A program made the position numbers and the translations under genes. Of a DNA stretch of 64,000 nt, positions 9,729 through 19,114 are shown one piece after another. Source of the stretch: Planctomycetota bacterium (lineage in GTDB: Bacteria; Planctomycetota; UBA8742; UBA2392); NCBI GenBank assembly GCA_003576915.1, contig QEVF01000006.1, positions 62,001-126,000 of the forward strand, given 5' to 3'. The notes below the pieces were generated by a model, which saw nothing but the letters and a program-made list of their open reading frames with translations, had not been told where the DNA came from and ran no database searches. The first letter of the stretch is position 1, and every line of letters begins with the position of its first letter.

Positions 9729-10889
9729 TCAGGCCTTCGGGTCCGGCTGGGGGTCGTCGGGCGGGGGAAGGCGGCCGCTCTCACTCACCACAGGCCGCTC
9801 GTCCGCTGGCGGCGCCACGGGCGGCAGCGGGGCGGAGTCTCCTGCCTGGATGAGTTCCGGTGCCGGGGCCGCGCCGGCAGGAACGTCGTTGGGAGCCGCG
9901 TCTTCGACCTTGCGGCGGTCGGCCGCGCGGCGCTGCGGATGCTCGGCCTGCTGTCTGGCGCGGCGCTCACGGGACTCCGTGCGTTCACGCGCCCGACGCT
10001 CGCCGGCCGCAAGCCTCTTCTGCCTCTCCTCTTCGCGCTTGGCCCAGACTTCTTTCTGGTAGCGCCGCACGTCCTTCTCAGTCCAGCTTGCGTCAAAGGT
10101 GATGTCCTTGACGTCTCGGACCTCACGCTTGCCGTCGCCGAAATCCACCGTCACCTTCTGGCCCAGAATGTCCACGTTGCACGCCGTACAGTCATGGCCT
10201 TCGCACTTGCAGGGCTGCCCCTCGAGGGGCACGTTCTTCTGCAACTCGGTGTACAGGTCGTCTTCGTACTTCAGGCAGCACTTGAGGCGGCCGCACATGC
10301 CGGAAATCTTGTTGGGGTCCAGGCTCGCGCGCTGGTTCTTTGCCATCTTCATGCTCACGGGCACGAAATCGACAATGTAGCTCACGCAGCAGAGTTCCTG
10401 CCCGCACACCCCAACGTCGCCCGTCAGGCGTGCCGCGTCGCGGGCCCCCACCTGCCGCAGCTCTACGCGGGTGTTCAGTTCGCGGTTCACGTCCTTGACC
10501 AGATCCCGAAAATCCAGCCGGTCCTCGCTTTCGAAATACACGATCAGTTTGTCGCTCACCAGCAGGCGCTCGACGGCGATCACCCGCATCGCCAGCTTGT
10601 GCTGCTGCACGAGCCTGCGGCAGGTACGGATGACCGGCTTGTTGTCCGTGGCTTTGAGCTCGCGCTGGCGCGCGGCATCTTCCTGCGTCATTTTGCGCAG
10701 GACTTCGCCGGCGATGGTTTCCTCGGGATTGAGTTTACGGTCCTGGGGCAGTGACTTGACCTGACCTGTCTCCGTGCCGCGCTTGGTGCGCAGAACGACC
10801 ATGTCTCCCACTTTGACGGGGAGGTTGTCGGGCACACGGAAGTATTCGTGCAGCCGGAGCAACGAATAACGGGCCAATACGGTCGCCAT
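9729..10889 (-). CDS. ricT: PSP1-domain protein RicT (YaaT)
   Basis: The PSP1 domain covers residues about 1-250. It holds the cysteine clusters CGQELCC and CGRLKCCLKYE that ligate Fe-S clusters in the RicAFT complex. In Bacillus that complex supports RNase Y processing and development. Here the protein carries an extra Arg/Glu-rich tail of about 120 residues that is low-complexity and probably disordered; short Bacillus RicT lacks it. Neither RicA nor RicF is visible in the window. A ricT-metG arrangement also occurs in Bacillus (yaaT close to metS), so the order is conserved. The start at 10889 gives the expected N terminus, MATVLARYSLL. Confidence 0.88.
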   Translation of the reverse strand: MATVLARYSLLRLHEYFRVPDNLPVKVGDMVVLRTKRGTETGQVKSLPQDRKLNPEETIAGEVLRKMTQEDAARQRELKATDNKPVIRTCRRLVQQHKLAMRVIAVERLLVSDKLIVYFESEDRLDFRDLVKDVNRELNTRVELRQVGARDAARLTGDVGVCGQELCCVSYIVDFVPVSMKMAKNQRASLDPNKISGMCGRLKCCLKYEDDLYTELQKNVPLEGQPCKCEGHDCTACNVDILGQKVTVDFGDGKREVRDVKDITFDASWTEKDVRRYQKEVWAKREEERQKRLAAGERRARERTESRERRARQQAEHPQRRAADRRKVEDAAPNDVPAGAAPAPELIQAGDSAPLPPVAPPADERPVVSESGRLPPPDDPQPDPKA

Positions 10890-10921
10890 AGTCGCCTTCT
10901 ACGGCCTCCGCCGCGCAGCCT

Positions 10922-10975
10922 CCGGCAGGCTGTTGAAAGAGTGGCACTGGGGCCGCTTCTTCAACAGCTTGCCGG
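10922..10975. repeat. 16-bp stem inverted repeat between ricT and the kinase gene
   Basis: CCGGCAGGCTGTTGAA (10922-10937) pairs with TTCAACAGCTTGCCGG (10960-10975) with one G-U pair and a 22-base loop. It lies in the divergent gap between ricT and the zinc-ribbon kinase and has no T-run. A dispersed REP-like palindrome is more likely than a terminator. Confidence 0.6.
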
Positions 10976-11053
10976 GCGCGGCCCGGGGCCGAAAGCGCAA
11001 GAATACGTGCCGGAAGGGTTTGCGGCAATGGTGGCGCTCCCGTTCCGGGTCAA

Positions 11054-11059
11054 TATACT
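11054..11059 (+). promoter_or_regulatory. -10 element TATACT directly before the kinase start
   Basis: TATACT ends 9 bases before the ATG at 11069, and there is no Shine-Dalgarno sequence. Transcription would begin at or within a few bases of the start codon, giving a leaderless or near-leaderless mRNA. No clear -35 is seen. Confidence 0.45.
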
Positions 11060-11068
11060 GACGGGCCT

Positions 11069-13012
11069 ATGCCCGAAACCGGCATTCAGAACTGCCCCGT
11101 CTGCAAGACCGAAAACCCGGACAACGCCCGCTTCTGCATCAACTGCGGCGCGGGCATGGGCGGCACCCTGAAAATCACCAAAGCCAATACCGATGAACTC
11201 GGCCTCAAGGAAGCGGGCAAGCCCCTGGCGGCCGCCAACGTCAGTTACGACCCCGGCACTGTCGTGCTGAACCGCTACCGCGTCGAGCGCGAACTGGGGC
11301 GCGGCGGCATGGGCACGGTGCTGCTCTGCCGTGACATGCAGAACGACGACGAACCCTGCTGCCTCAAGGTCATCAACCCGCAACTCATCGACAACGAAGA
11401 TCTGGTCGAGCGCTTCAAGAGCGAAGGGCGCATCGCGCGCAAGATCCGCCATCCCGGCATCATTGCCACCCACGACATATTTGAATGGAACAAGCGCTGG
11501 CACATCGCCATGGAGTTTTTTCCGGGCACGGTGCTGCGCAAGCTGATCACCGAAAGCGACAACGCTGGGACGCCGATTGCGCTGGAGATGGCGGTGGCAA
11601 TTCTCACGCGCATGCTGGACGCGCTGGAGGCCGCGCACCAGGTGACGGTGCACCGCGACATCAAGCCGGAGAACGTCATGTTCTACGGCGATATGAAGTC
11701 TCCGGACTTCCAGGTCAAGATTCTCGACTTCGGCATTGCCAAGAACTTCGAAGTCAGCAACGCCACCATGACCGAAGTGGCCATGGGCACGACCGGCTAC
11801 ATGGCACCGGAACAAGCCAAGGACGCCGCCCGCGTGGATGCCCGGGCTGACCTCTACGCCTGCGCCGTGATTTTCTACGAAATGCTGACAGGCCTGCTGC
11901 CCGTGGGCAGCTATGACCCGCCCAGCGTGCTCAGGCCGGAACTGCCGGCCTGGGTGGACGGTTTCACGGACCGCGGCCTGAAGTACCGCGCCGACGCCCG
12001 CTACGCCAGCGCCGCGGACATGCGCACGGCCCTGCAGAACGCGGGGCAGACCCGGCAGGAGTCGCAATCACAGCCCCAGGCCGCGCCGGTGTTCGCCGCC
12101 GTCGAAAGCGCCGTGGACGGCAAACGCGGCCGTTGGCTGCGCGTGAAGCTGATGGACAGCAAGCAGGGGCGCCTGCATTCCGTGGCCTTTTCTCCCGATG
12201 GCCAGAATTTCGCCACCGCCGGCGACGACGGCAGCACCCAGATCTGGGATGCGCGCCGGCTCAAGCGTGTGGTATCTCTCGGCGGTCACAGCCAGTGGGT
12301 GAAATCGGTCCACTACAGCCCCAACGGCAAGCTTCTGGCCACGGGCAGCGGCGACAACACGGTGCGTATCTGGGATACGCGCAACTGGCGTGAGCTCAAC
12401 GTGATCCGCGGCCACGAGCAGCCGGTGATTGCCGTACGCTTTTCACCTGACGGCAACTTCCTGGCCTCCAGCGGCGCCGACCAACTCGCCATTCTGTGGG
12501 ACGCTGCAACCTTTGAGCCGGTGACCGAGGTGCGCGGCGGAGGCATTGCCGCGCTGTCCTTTTCTCCCGATGGACTGCTGCTGGCCAGCGGAACGCTCAA
12601 CCAGAGCGTGGTGGTATGGGACCTGATGCGCGGCGAGACCCTGGTCGAACTCAAAGGGCATCGCGGCACCATCACCAGCCTGGCCTTCTCTCCCGAGGGC
12701 CGCTACCTGCTGACGGGCAGCGACGACACCACGATCCGTGTCTACGAGCTGCCCGGATTTGAGCGCACACTCAAGGTGCGCAATCACTCCAGTCTGATCT
12801 GGTCCATCGCCTTCTCCTCCGACGGCAAGCTGGTGGCCAGCGCCGGAGAAGACAAGATCCTTGTGCTGCGCAGCCTGCCGGACTGGGAGGAGGTCGCCAC
12901 TTTCAGCGACCACCCCAAAGGCGTCTCCGGCGTGGCGTTTTCTCCGGACGGAAAGATGATGGCGACCTGCGGGCGTGAGGGCGGTGTCGCTGTTTACGCG
13001 CTGCAGGCATAG
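11069..13012 (+). CDS. Ser/Thr protein kinase with N-terminal zinc ribbon and C-terminal WD40 propeller
   Basis: Residues 9-26 are a zinc ribbon (C9, C12, C23, C26). A Hanks-type kinase follows at about 65-330: glycine loop LGRGGMG near 74, catalytic HRDIKPENV near 193, DFG near 218, and APEQ in the activation segment. Residues about 355-645 hold seven WD40 repeats, each with a 'FSPDG' turn and mostly ending in WD-like residues, enough for one complete propeller. No membrane segment is seen, so the kinase should be cytosolic, with the propeller as a scaffold or substrate dock. A 245-residue membrane protein starts 9 bases after the stop and may be a partner. Substrates are unknown. Confidence 0.92.
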   Translation: MPETGIQNCPVCKTENPDNARFCINCGAGMGGTLKITKANTDELGLKEAGKPLAAANVSYDPGTVVLNRYRVERELGRGGMGTVLLCRDMQNDDEPCCLKVINPQLIDNEDLVERFKSEGRIARKIRHPGIIATHDIFEWNKRWHIAMEFFPGTVLRKLITESDNAGTPIALEMAVAILTRMLDALEAAHQVTVHRDIKPENVMFYGDMKSPDFQVKILDFGIAKNFEVSNATMTEVAMGTTGYMAPEQAKDAARVDARADLYACAVIFYEMLTGLLPVGSYDPPSVLRPELPAWVDGFTDRGLKYRADARYASAADMRTALQNAGQTRQESQSQPQAAPVFAAVESAVDGKRGRWLRVKLMDSKQGRLHSVAFSPDGQNFATAGDDGSTQIWDARRLKRVVSLGGHSQWVKSVHYSPNGKLLATGSGDNTVRIWDTRNWRELNVIRGHEQPVIAVRFSPDGNFLASSGADQLAILWDAATFEPVTEVRGGGIAALSFSPDGLLLASGTLNQSVVVWDLMRGETLVELKGHRGTITSLAFSPEGRYLLTGSDDTTIRVYELPGFERTLKVRNHSSLIWSIAFSSDGKLVASAGEDKILVLRSLPDWEEVATFSDHPKGVSGVAFSPDGKMMATCGREGGVAVYALQA

Positions 13013-13021
13013 GCAATCGCC

Positions 13022-13759
13022 ATGGCCAACCAGGTCTTCAACATCATCCAGGAAGAGAAGCGGCGCGCGCGGCTGAGACCCATCAGCTGGACGAGAAACA
13101 CCCTCATCGTACTGGGCGCCCTGGCCGGAGCCTGGATCTCGCTCAGCGGCCTGCTGAGCGGCGGCCCCGCCAGCGGCAACGGTCCCGAGCCGGCCACGGT
13201 GGCCGCCGTCCAGCTCAACACTGCGGCACCGCCGGCGCTGCCCGTCATTCAACTGGCGCGCCCCGTTGCCCTCGAGCAGCCCTTTGGCCGCACGCTGCTG
13301 ACGGGCGCCTACGTGGAAACCGTGCCGCGCGATCCGCTGGAGACGCTGGACATAGACCGGCGTTATGACGGCGCGGGCCTGCCGGCCAGCTTCCGCCCGC
13401 CGACGGACCTTCCGGTTGCCCCCGCAAGCGATGAAGTGCGGGAGGAACCCAGGCATCCCGGTACCCAGGCGCCTTCGCTGCCCCAGGACGACGAGTTCGC
13501 TCACCTGCCCCAGGATGTACGCGAGCGCGTGAGCAGTGCGCGCGGCCTTTACGCCCGCGCCAGGGCCCTGATGTCAGAGGTCGCCCCCAATCACCGCGAT
13601 TGGAGCAGCAAGCAGGGGCAGGCCGCCGACCTGCTCAAGCAGGCCCGAGACGAAATGACCCTGGCCTTGCGCGGCGCGCCGGGAGAGCGCGTATTGCTGG
13701 ACTTGATGCAGGAAATCAAGGCCGACCTCTACTCGGCCAACAAGCACCGCCTCAAGTAG
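13022..13759 (+). CDS. unknown single-pass membrane protein downstream of the WD40 kinase
   Basis: I do not recognise this 245-residue protein. It has a short basic cytoplasmic N terminus, one membrane segment at about residues 26-45 (NTLIVLGALAGAWISL), then an Ala/Pro-rich segment to about 160. The C-terminal portion, about 165-245, is helical (EVAPNHRDWSSKQGQAADLL). It starts 9 bases after the kinase stop, so it is probably cotranscribed and may be a kinase partner or substrate; that link rests only on position. Confidence 0.7.
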   Translation: MANQVFNIIQEEKRRARLRPISWTRNTLIVLGALAGAWISLSGLLSGGPASGNGPEPATVAAVQLNTAAPPALPVIQLARPVALEQPFGRTLLTGAYVETVPRDPLETLDIDRRYDGAGLPASFRPPTDLPVAPASDEVREEPRHPGTQAPSLPQDDEFAHLPQDVRERVSSARGLYARARALMSEVAPNHRDWSSKQGQAADLLKQARDEMTLALRGAPGERVLLDLMQEIKADLYSANKHRLK

Positions 13760-13762
13760 TGC

Positions 13763-14440
13763 TCAGAAATCAAACCGCACGGTGTCTTTGACCTCAAGCC
13801 CGGCCAGACGCGAGCGCCAGATCAGCGAACCCGCCACACCCATGACGCCGAGCAGGGGAAGCGCGGCATCCTCCCACAGCCCCCACTGCCAGATGCTGAG
13901 GGGGGCGGTCATGATCCACAGCAGGGGAGGCACGAGCAACAACAGCCGCGGAGCCGGCCTTGCGGCCAGGAGCACGCCCAATGACAGCACGGCAACCGAT
14001 CCCGGCATGAGCCCGTAAGTCAGAGTGGCGGGATAGCCGCGGCCCAGCGCGTAACTCAAGGCGGGATAGCCAAAGATGCCGAAGGCCAGCGCCGTGACGG
14101 AAAGCCAGCTCTGCGAGTCGGGCTTCCAGTGGAACTGAGGCGGAAAGGGGCGCGAAGCCAGGGCCGCATAGTACACGGCGCTGGCCACAAAGAACGCCGC
14201 CCCCGCATAGCCCAGCACGTGAACTTTGGCGAGGTGCAGCAGAAAAAACAGCACCCCCACAATGCCCCATTGCGAAGCCAGCAACAGCAGCACGCCGCGG
14301 CTGGTATCCTGACGCGTGCCCCGGATCAGAAGGACGAACACCAGCAGCGTCGGGACGTAAATCAGCACCTGCAAAGGCGATATCTGCCGGTTGTACTCGG
14401 CCGCCACGTGCAGAACCTGCTCAAGGGTCAAAGGTGCCAT
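13763..14440 (-). CDS. DUF6064-like polytopic membrane protein
   Basis: This 225-residue protein has about seven closely packed hydrophobic segments. The N terminus APLTLEQVLHVAAEYNRQIS and the first helix QVLIYVPTLLVFVLLI resemble the DUF6064 family, whose function is unknown. I start at the ATG at 14440 because the 20 codons upstream look non-coding. A TAACAT hexamer (14449-14454) lies 8 bases upstream with no Shine-Dalgarno sequence. The gene converges with the plus-strand membrane protein ending at 13759. Confidence 0.65.
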   Translation of the reverse strand: MAPLTLEQVLHVAAEYNRQISPLQVLIYVPTLLVFVLLIRGTRQDTSRGVLLLLASQWGIVGVLFFLLHLAKVHVLGYAGAAFFVASAVYYAALASRPFPPQFHWKPDSQSWLSVTALAFGIFGYPALSYALGRGYPATLTYGLMPGSVAVLSLGVLLAARPAPRLLLLVPPLLWIMTAPLSIWQWGLWEDAALPLLGVMGVAGSLIWRSRLAGLEVKDTVRFDF

Positions 14441-14448
14441 CGTGTTCC

Positions 14449-14454
14449 ATGTTA
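14449..14454 (-). promoter_or_regulatory. -10-like TAACAT just before the DUF6064-like gene
   Basis: On the minus strand TAACAT ends 8 bases before the start codon. No Shine-Dalgarno sequence lies between, so a leaderless transcript is possible. The element is short, and chance is not excluded. Confidence 0.3.
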
Positions 14455-14511
14455 TCGTGTTTCTCCCCGACCACGCAGTGCAATGGGCGCGGAGCAACAC
14501 CAGGATCGAAC

Positions 14512-15114
14512 ATGAACGACGTCAGCCAATCCCGATATTGGAACGACATCTACTCCCAGCCTGAACATCCGGGCTGGACGCTGGGCCACGCCGCGCCGCC
14601 TCTGGCCCATTGGCTCAAGGCAGAGCGCCCCCGGCCCGGGCGCGTGGCTGTGCTGGGTTGCGGCTATGGGCACGACGCCGCGCTGTTTGCACAGGCCGGT
14701 TTCGATGCCTGGGGCTATGACTTCGCGCCCCTGGCCATTGAACGGGCGCGGCAGGCCGGCCACGAAACAAAGCAGGGCAGGCTGACCTTCGTGCAGGCGG
14801 ATTTCTTTGACCTCCCAAGGACCGAGCAGGGCGCCTTCGACTACGTCTATGAGTACACCAGCTTCGTCGCTATCGAGCCCGCCAGGCGAGACGAGTACGC
14901 GGCGATGTGCCAGGCGATACTGAAGCCGGCCGGCATGCTGGTGGGTTGCTTCTACAACCATGGGCGCTCCGGCGGGCCGCCCTTTGACACCACACGCGAG
15001 GACGTGCTCAAGGCATTTGCTGCCCGCTTTCACATCCGCCGCCTCGAAGTCACGCCGCACAGCATCGAGCGGCGAAAAGGCCACGAACTCTGGGCGGAGA
15101 TGGTCCGGCGTTGA
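14512..15114 (+). CDS. TPMT-like SAM-dependent methyltransferase
   Basis: This 200-residue class I methyltransferase has motif I as VAVLGCGYGHDAALFAQAGF (near residue 43). The N terminus YWNDIYSQPEHPGWTLG and the spacing of later motifs resemble the thiopurine/thiol methyltransferase (TPMT) family, which methylates thiols, selenols or halides. The exact substrate cannot be told. An AGGA element lies 6 bases before the ATG at 14512, which fixes this start over upstream alternatives. The gene converges with rarA, with stops 4 bases apart. Confidence 0.8.
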   Translation: MNDVSQSRYWNDIYSQPEHPGWTLGHAAPPLAHWLKAERPRPGRVAVLGCGYGHDAALFAQAGFDAWGYDFAPLAIERARQAGHETKQGRLTFVQADFFDLPRTEQGAFDYVYEYTSFVAIEPARRDEYAAMCQAILKPAGMLVGCFYNHGRSGGPPFDTTREDVLKAFAARFHIRRLEVTPHSIERRKGHELWAEMVRR

Positions 15115-15118
15115 CCGC

Positions 15119-16468
15119 TCAGGCCTCGTGGCGCTTCTCCTGCGCCAGATCGACCTTGCGCCGCAACGCTTCGAGGCGCTCCCGGAGCCGCGCCTCGTAG
15201 CCGCGCTCCGTAGGTTCATACAGGCGGGTTCCCGCGATGGAGTCAGGGAGGTAGGTCTCGGCGGAGAAAGCATCGGGCGCGTCATGGGCGTAGCGGTAGT
15301 CCGCGCCATAGCCGAGTTGCTTCATCAGGCCCGTCGGAGCGTTTCTCAGTTTGAGGGGCACGGGCAGTTCGCCCGTGCGTGCAATGATTTCAGCGGCCTT
15401 GCCCATGGCGGTGGCGGCGGCGTTGGACTTGGGCGCAAGCGCAAGATAGGCGGCCAGTTGGCACAGCGTGTAGCGGGCTTCGGGCATGCCGATGTGGTTC
15501 ACCACCTGAATGGCCGCGGCGGCAAGGGAAAGGGCGCTGGGGTCGGCATTGCCGATATCTTCACTCGCCAGAATGGCCAGACGCCGCGCCACGAAGTTCA
15601 CGTCCTCGCCGCCCTCGAGCAGGCGCATGGCGTAGTAAATGGCCGCATCGGGGTCGGAGCCCCGCACGCTCTTGATCATGGCGCTGGCGAGGTCGTAATG
15701 GGACTCGCCCTTCTTGTCATGGCGCAACACGCGCCGGCCCAGGGCGCGGCGGACCTGATCAACCTCAAGGCGGCGCGCCTGCGGGGCCTTTCCCGCCAGC
15801 CCGTCCGCCGCGATTTCCAGAACCGTCAGCATGCGTCGCGCATCGCCGCCGGCGTCCTGTATCAGAAGCTGCCGCGCCTCTTCGCTCAGCGTAACTCCCT
15901 CCAGGGCCAGGCCGCGTCCGTGATCGGCCAGGGCGCGGTCCAGCACGACGCCGAGGTCAGCTTCCTCCAGAGGCTGGAGCACGTGGACCACGCAGCGCGA
16001 GAGCAGCGCCGAATTTACTTCAAAGCTGGGGTTCTCGGTGGTGGCGCCAATGAGCACGATGGTGCCGTTTTCACTGGCATGCAGCAGGGCGTCCTGCTGC
16101 GACTTGTTGAAGCGGTGAATTTCGTCGATGAACACGACCGTGCCGCGCCCGGTGCCGGACCGGCGCGTCGAGGCACGCTCGATGACTTCGCGGACTTCCT
16201 TGACCCCGGCGCTGATGGCGGAAAGAGTTTCAAACTGCTGACCGCTGCGCGCCGCCAGAAGCCGGGCCAGCGTGGTCTTTCCGCTTCCCGGCGGCCCCCA
16301 GAGAATCATGTTGCGGAGGGCGGCGTCTCCACGGGCCAGGGCCCCCCCATCGGCCAGCAGATGTCGCTGGCCCACGATTTCTTCAATGGCGGCGGGGCGC
16401 ATGCGCTCGGCCAGAGGCAGGGAGCGCAGATCGATGGCCGCGGGCTTGTTCCCGAAGAGGTCCGCCAT
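15119..16468 (-). CDS. rarA: replication-associated recombination protein A (RarA/MgsA)
   Basis: This clamp-loader-type AAA+ ATPase acts at stalled replication forks. It shows Walker A GPPGSGKTT near residue 58, Walker B VVFIDEIHRF, sensor 1 IGATTENP, and the MgsA C-terminal domain (KSVRGSDPDAAIYYAMRLLE). Its 449 residues match the family. It begins 4 bases after the stop of a membrane Ser/Thr kinase and probably shares its transcript, an unusual pairing. Confidence 0.95.
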   Translation of the reverse strand: MADLFGNKPAAIDLRSLPLAERMRPAAIEEIVGQRHLLADGGALARGDAALRNMILWGPPGSGKTTLARLLAARSGQQFETLSAISAGVKEVREVIERASTRRSGTGRGTVVFIDEIHRFNKSQQDALLHASENGTIVLIGATTENPSFEVNSALLSRCVVHVLQPLEEADLGVVLDRALADHGRGLALEGVTLSEEARQLLIQDAGGDARRMLTVLEIAADGLAGKAPQARRLEVDQVRRALGRRVLRHDKKGESHYDLASAMIKSVRGSDPDAAIYYAMRLLEGGEDVNFVARRLAILASEDIGNADPSALSLAAAAIQVVNHIGMPEARYTLCQLAAYLALAPKSNAAATAMGKAAEIIARTGELPVPLKLRNAPTGLMKQLGYGADYRYAHDAPDAFSAETYLPDSIAGTRLYEPTERGYEARLRERLEALRRKVDLAQEKRHEA

Positions 16469-16472
16469 GGGA

Positions 16473-18974
16473 CTAGGGTTGGTGTGTCAGGTGGAACAGC
16501 CTTCCCTGGGCCGTGCCGACTCCCGAGCCATAGACGCCGAAGGCCGGCCCCAGGGAACTGATGGTGGCACCCGTCGGCAGTGCAAAGGTGCCGACCACTT
16601 TGAGCGACAGAGGATCGATGTAGGCCACGCCGGCGCCTTGCGCCACCACGAGCAATCCGTCATCTCCCGTGAAGGACAGGGCCTTGCCGCTGACCGGAAT
16701 GCCGCCGGGGGCCAGACCGTTGGCCGTGACGACGCGCAGGTGATCCTTCAGAACAGCGAACACGCCCTTGTCGGACGCCGCCAGGCTGTCCGCTGCGCCC
16801 TCGGAAAGATTGAGGCGGCTGGTCTCGGCCAGGCCGTTGAGGCCCAGCACCACCAACTCCCCGGCGGCCGTGGCCACGTAGAGTTCACCACCTTTGCGCG
16901 CCAGCGCATTGATGCGCGCGCCTGATTTCGAGACCGGCACGCCGGGCCGGTCAGACTTCCAGAGTTTGCCTTTGTCGTCGCCGCCCACGACGCCGTACTT
17001 GGGCCAGAGCAGGCTGGTCAATCCCGGAGCTTTGAAAACCTGGGGATTGTTGACCTTGAGTGTCTCGGCGTCGAGCAGCATGACCGTGCCGTCGGCGGCT
17101 CCCACAGCCACCAGCGAGCCGCCCTCGTCGTCGGGGGCAACATGCAGTACGGGGTTGGCCGTATTGGTATAGGTGGCAACGGGCTTGTCAAAGGGGACGC
17201 GCCACAGGTGCAGCGAACCGTCCATTCCCGCGGTCAGCAGGCCCTTGCCGTCTCGCAGAGACGCCACAGCGTAGACCCGGGTGTCAGCCTTCTGAGCCTG
17301 GAAGTCCTGGGACTTCAGGTTGACCGCGGCCACCTCTCCGGGTCCGGTGCCGGGGCCACCCTTGCGATCCCGCAGGTAGAAATACCAGCCCGCAAAGGCG
17401 CCGCCGCCGATGAGCAGCAGCACAAGCAGAATGCCGATGCCGCTGGACGAAGACCGCTTGCGGTAGGGCTGCCGCGTACTCGCGGGCGTGATGTCCATGC
17501 GCGTCGCGCCCGAGGGCTGTTTGGATGAGCCGCCCTCCCAGGGCGCGGGCACAGCGTCCACGGGGCGGGCAGCGGAACCATCGGCGATGGCCTTGCGCTC
17601 AAAGGTAGGGAAGGACTTCGCCGAATACTCCTGCCAGCCCGCGTCGTCCATGTCCGAGCCGGCGGCCACCTTTGTGCGGCGCGAGGCCGACGCCGGCAGG
17701 TCATCCGTGATGGGCGGAAGGCGCCCTGAGGAGCGCTTGGAGGGCTCACCCGCCTCGCGCGGCAGGGCCGGAATAGCCCCCGAGGAGCGGCGCGCGCGCG
17801 CCTTGGCTTCACGCACCATCTCCGGCGTGAGGTCCGCCAGGTCCTGGGTGAGGCCGGCCGGTCCACCTTCGGCGGCCAGATTCTTGGTCTGGCTGCGTAC
17901 CTGTGCGCCCACCTTGCGCAACTCGTCAAGCATCGGGTTGGGCGGTGCGGGCGGGCGTGTCCCGGGCTTGGTTGGCGCGGCCGAGGGCGAATCGACCTCA
18001 GCCATGGCGTGCATCTCGGCCAGGGCATCGGCCTTGGCCTTCTCGATGGCGCGCGTATCAATGCGAAAGCCGGCGGTGGCAAACAGCGTCGCGCCTTCAC
18101 TCATGAGCTTCTGGGTGGTGTTGCGGCTCATGCGCGCTATGCCGGCCAGACGCTCAGCCACGACATTCATATCCACGAGGCGGCCTTCGGGCTCCTTCTC
18201 GGTGAGGTCGTGGATGATCTGGGCAAGGCCGCGATCCGCGGGCGTCTTGAGGCGCTCTTGGGGCACGGTGATTCGGCTTGTGACGTGCTGCAGCGCCACG
18301 GCCATGGGAGTGCTGGCGGAAAAGGGCGGCCGCCCGACGAACAGGTGAAACAGGGTGCCGCCGAGGCTGTAGGCATCCGCGGCGGCGCCCGCGGGCTTGC
18401 CCTGGGCCTGCTCAGGCGCCATGTAGTCCGGCGTGCCCATGATGGCGCCGGTCATGGTCAGGCCGCTGTCACTTGCCGTCGCGCGCGCCAATCCGAAATC
18501 GGCGACTTTCACGCCCCCTGACTCCGGCAGCATGAGGTTGGCCGGCTTGATGTCGCGGTGAACAACGCCGTTGGCATGAGCGTGAGCCAGGGCCTTGGCG
18601 GCGCCCGCCCCGATGTCGGCCACGGTAGCGGCGTCGAGGGGGCCGTGGGTCTTGATCAGGTCCAGGGCGTCGTTGCCCTTGACGAACTCCATCACAAGGT
18701 AGTAGTAGCCGGACTCCTCGCCGACGTCATAGACACGCACCGTGTTTGCGTGATTCAGCTTGGCCGCCAGCTTGGCCTCTCGCAGAAAGCGCTGCACCAG
18801 GCTGCCGTTGGAGGCCAGGTGCGGCGGAAGCACCTTGACCGCCACGTCAATGTCGAGGCCGGTGTGCATGCCCTGATACACCGTGCCCATGGCCCCGCGC
18901 CCGCAAATGCGTTGCAGCACACACTTACCGATGGTGTAACCGACGAGGGATTTCGGCTCGGGCGGACGGGCCAT
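16473..18974 (-). CDS. transmembrane Ser/Thr protein kinase with C-terminal propeller-like sensor
   Basis: The kinase domain spans residues about 15-280: glycine loop CGRGAMGTV near 24-32, [10 protein letters not shown] near 140, DFG in VADFGLARA, and APEQAQG. A long Pro/Ser/Arg-rich juxtamembrane segment follows, about 300-510. One membrane helix sits near 512-533 ([20 protein letters not shown]). Residues about 555-833 are made of beta-rich repeats resembling a WD40/PQQ-like propeller outside the membrane. The layout is PknB-like: cytoplasmic kinase, external sensor. It is expressed from a divergent gap, with rarA 4 bases downstream. The ligand is unknown. Confidence 0.9.
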   Translation of the reverse strand: MARPPEPKSLVGYTIGKCVLQRICGRGAMGTVYQGMHTGLDIDVAVKVLPPHLASNGSLVQRFLREAKLAAKLNHANTVRVYDVGEESGYYYLVMEFVKGNDALDLIKTHGPLDAATVADIGAGAAKALAHAHANGVVHRDIKPANLMLPESGGVKVADFGLARATASDSGLTMTGAIMGTPDYMAPEQAQGKPAGAAADAYSLGGTLFHLFVGRPPFSASTPMAVALQHVTSRITVPQERLKTPADRGLAQIIHDLTEKEPEGRLVDMNVVAERLAGIARMSRNTTQKLMSEGATLFATAGFRIDTRAIEKAKADALAEMHAMAEVDSPSAAPTKPGTRPPAPPNPMLDELRKVGAQVRSQTKNLAAEGGPAGLTQDLADLTPEMVREAKARARRSSGAIPALPREAGEPSKRSSGRLPPITDDLPASASRRTKVAAGSDMDDAGWQEYSAKSFPTFERKAIADGSAARPVDAVPAPWEGGSSKQPSGATRMDITPASTRQPYRKRSSSSGIGILLVLLLIGGGAFAGWYFYLRDRKGGPGTGPGEVAAVNLKSQDFQAQKADTRVYAVASLRDGKGLLTAGMDGSLHLWRVPFDKPVATYTNTANPVLHVAPDDEGGSLVAVGAADGTVMLLDAETLKVNNPQVFKAPGLTSLLWPKYGVVGGDDKGKLWKSDRPGVPVSKSGARINALARKGGELYVATAAGELVVLGLNGLAETSRLNLSEGAADSLAASDKGVFAVLKDHLRVVTANGLAPGGIPVSGKALSFTGDDGLLVVAQGAGVAYIDPLSLKVVGTFALPTGATISSLGPAFGVYGSGVGTAQGRLFHLTHQP

Positions 18975-19029
18975 TCATGACTCCGAAACAGGCATGCGAC
19001 ACGTCCATGCGGCGCGTCACGCCTGAATC

Positions 19030-19039
19030 ATTATTTATA
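19030..19039 (-). promoter_or_regulatory. A/T-rich -10 region upstream of the membrane kinase
   Basis: On the minus strand this reads TATAAATAAT, about 55 bases before the kinase start at 18974. It is the only A/T-rich tract in the gap. No good -35 is seen, so it is only a candidate. Confidence 0.35.
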
Positions 19040-19083
19040 GCGCCGAAACCCGACACGGATAGCGTGAAGGCGCGCCAAAAGCG

Positions 19084-19103
19084 CGGGCCCCGCCAAGGGC
19101 CCG
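19084..19103 (-). terminator. hairpin after the PL26-like lipoprotein gene
   Basis: CGGGCCC and GGGCCCG form a perfect 7-base-pair stem with a 6-base loop, 12 bases after the stop of the minus-strand gene ending at 19115. On the minus strand it is followed by GCGCTTTTGG, a short T-run. Confidence 0.5.
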
Positions 19104-19114
19104 TTCCTGAACGC

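Noticed and set aside
14960..16561. 533-codon open frame on the plus strand
   Set aside because: It is antisense to rarA, with low-complexity Gly/Arg-rich translation and no recognisable motif.
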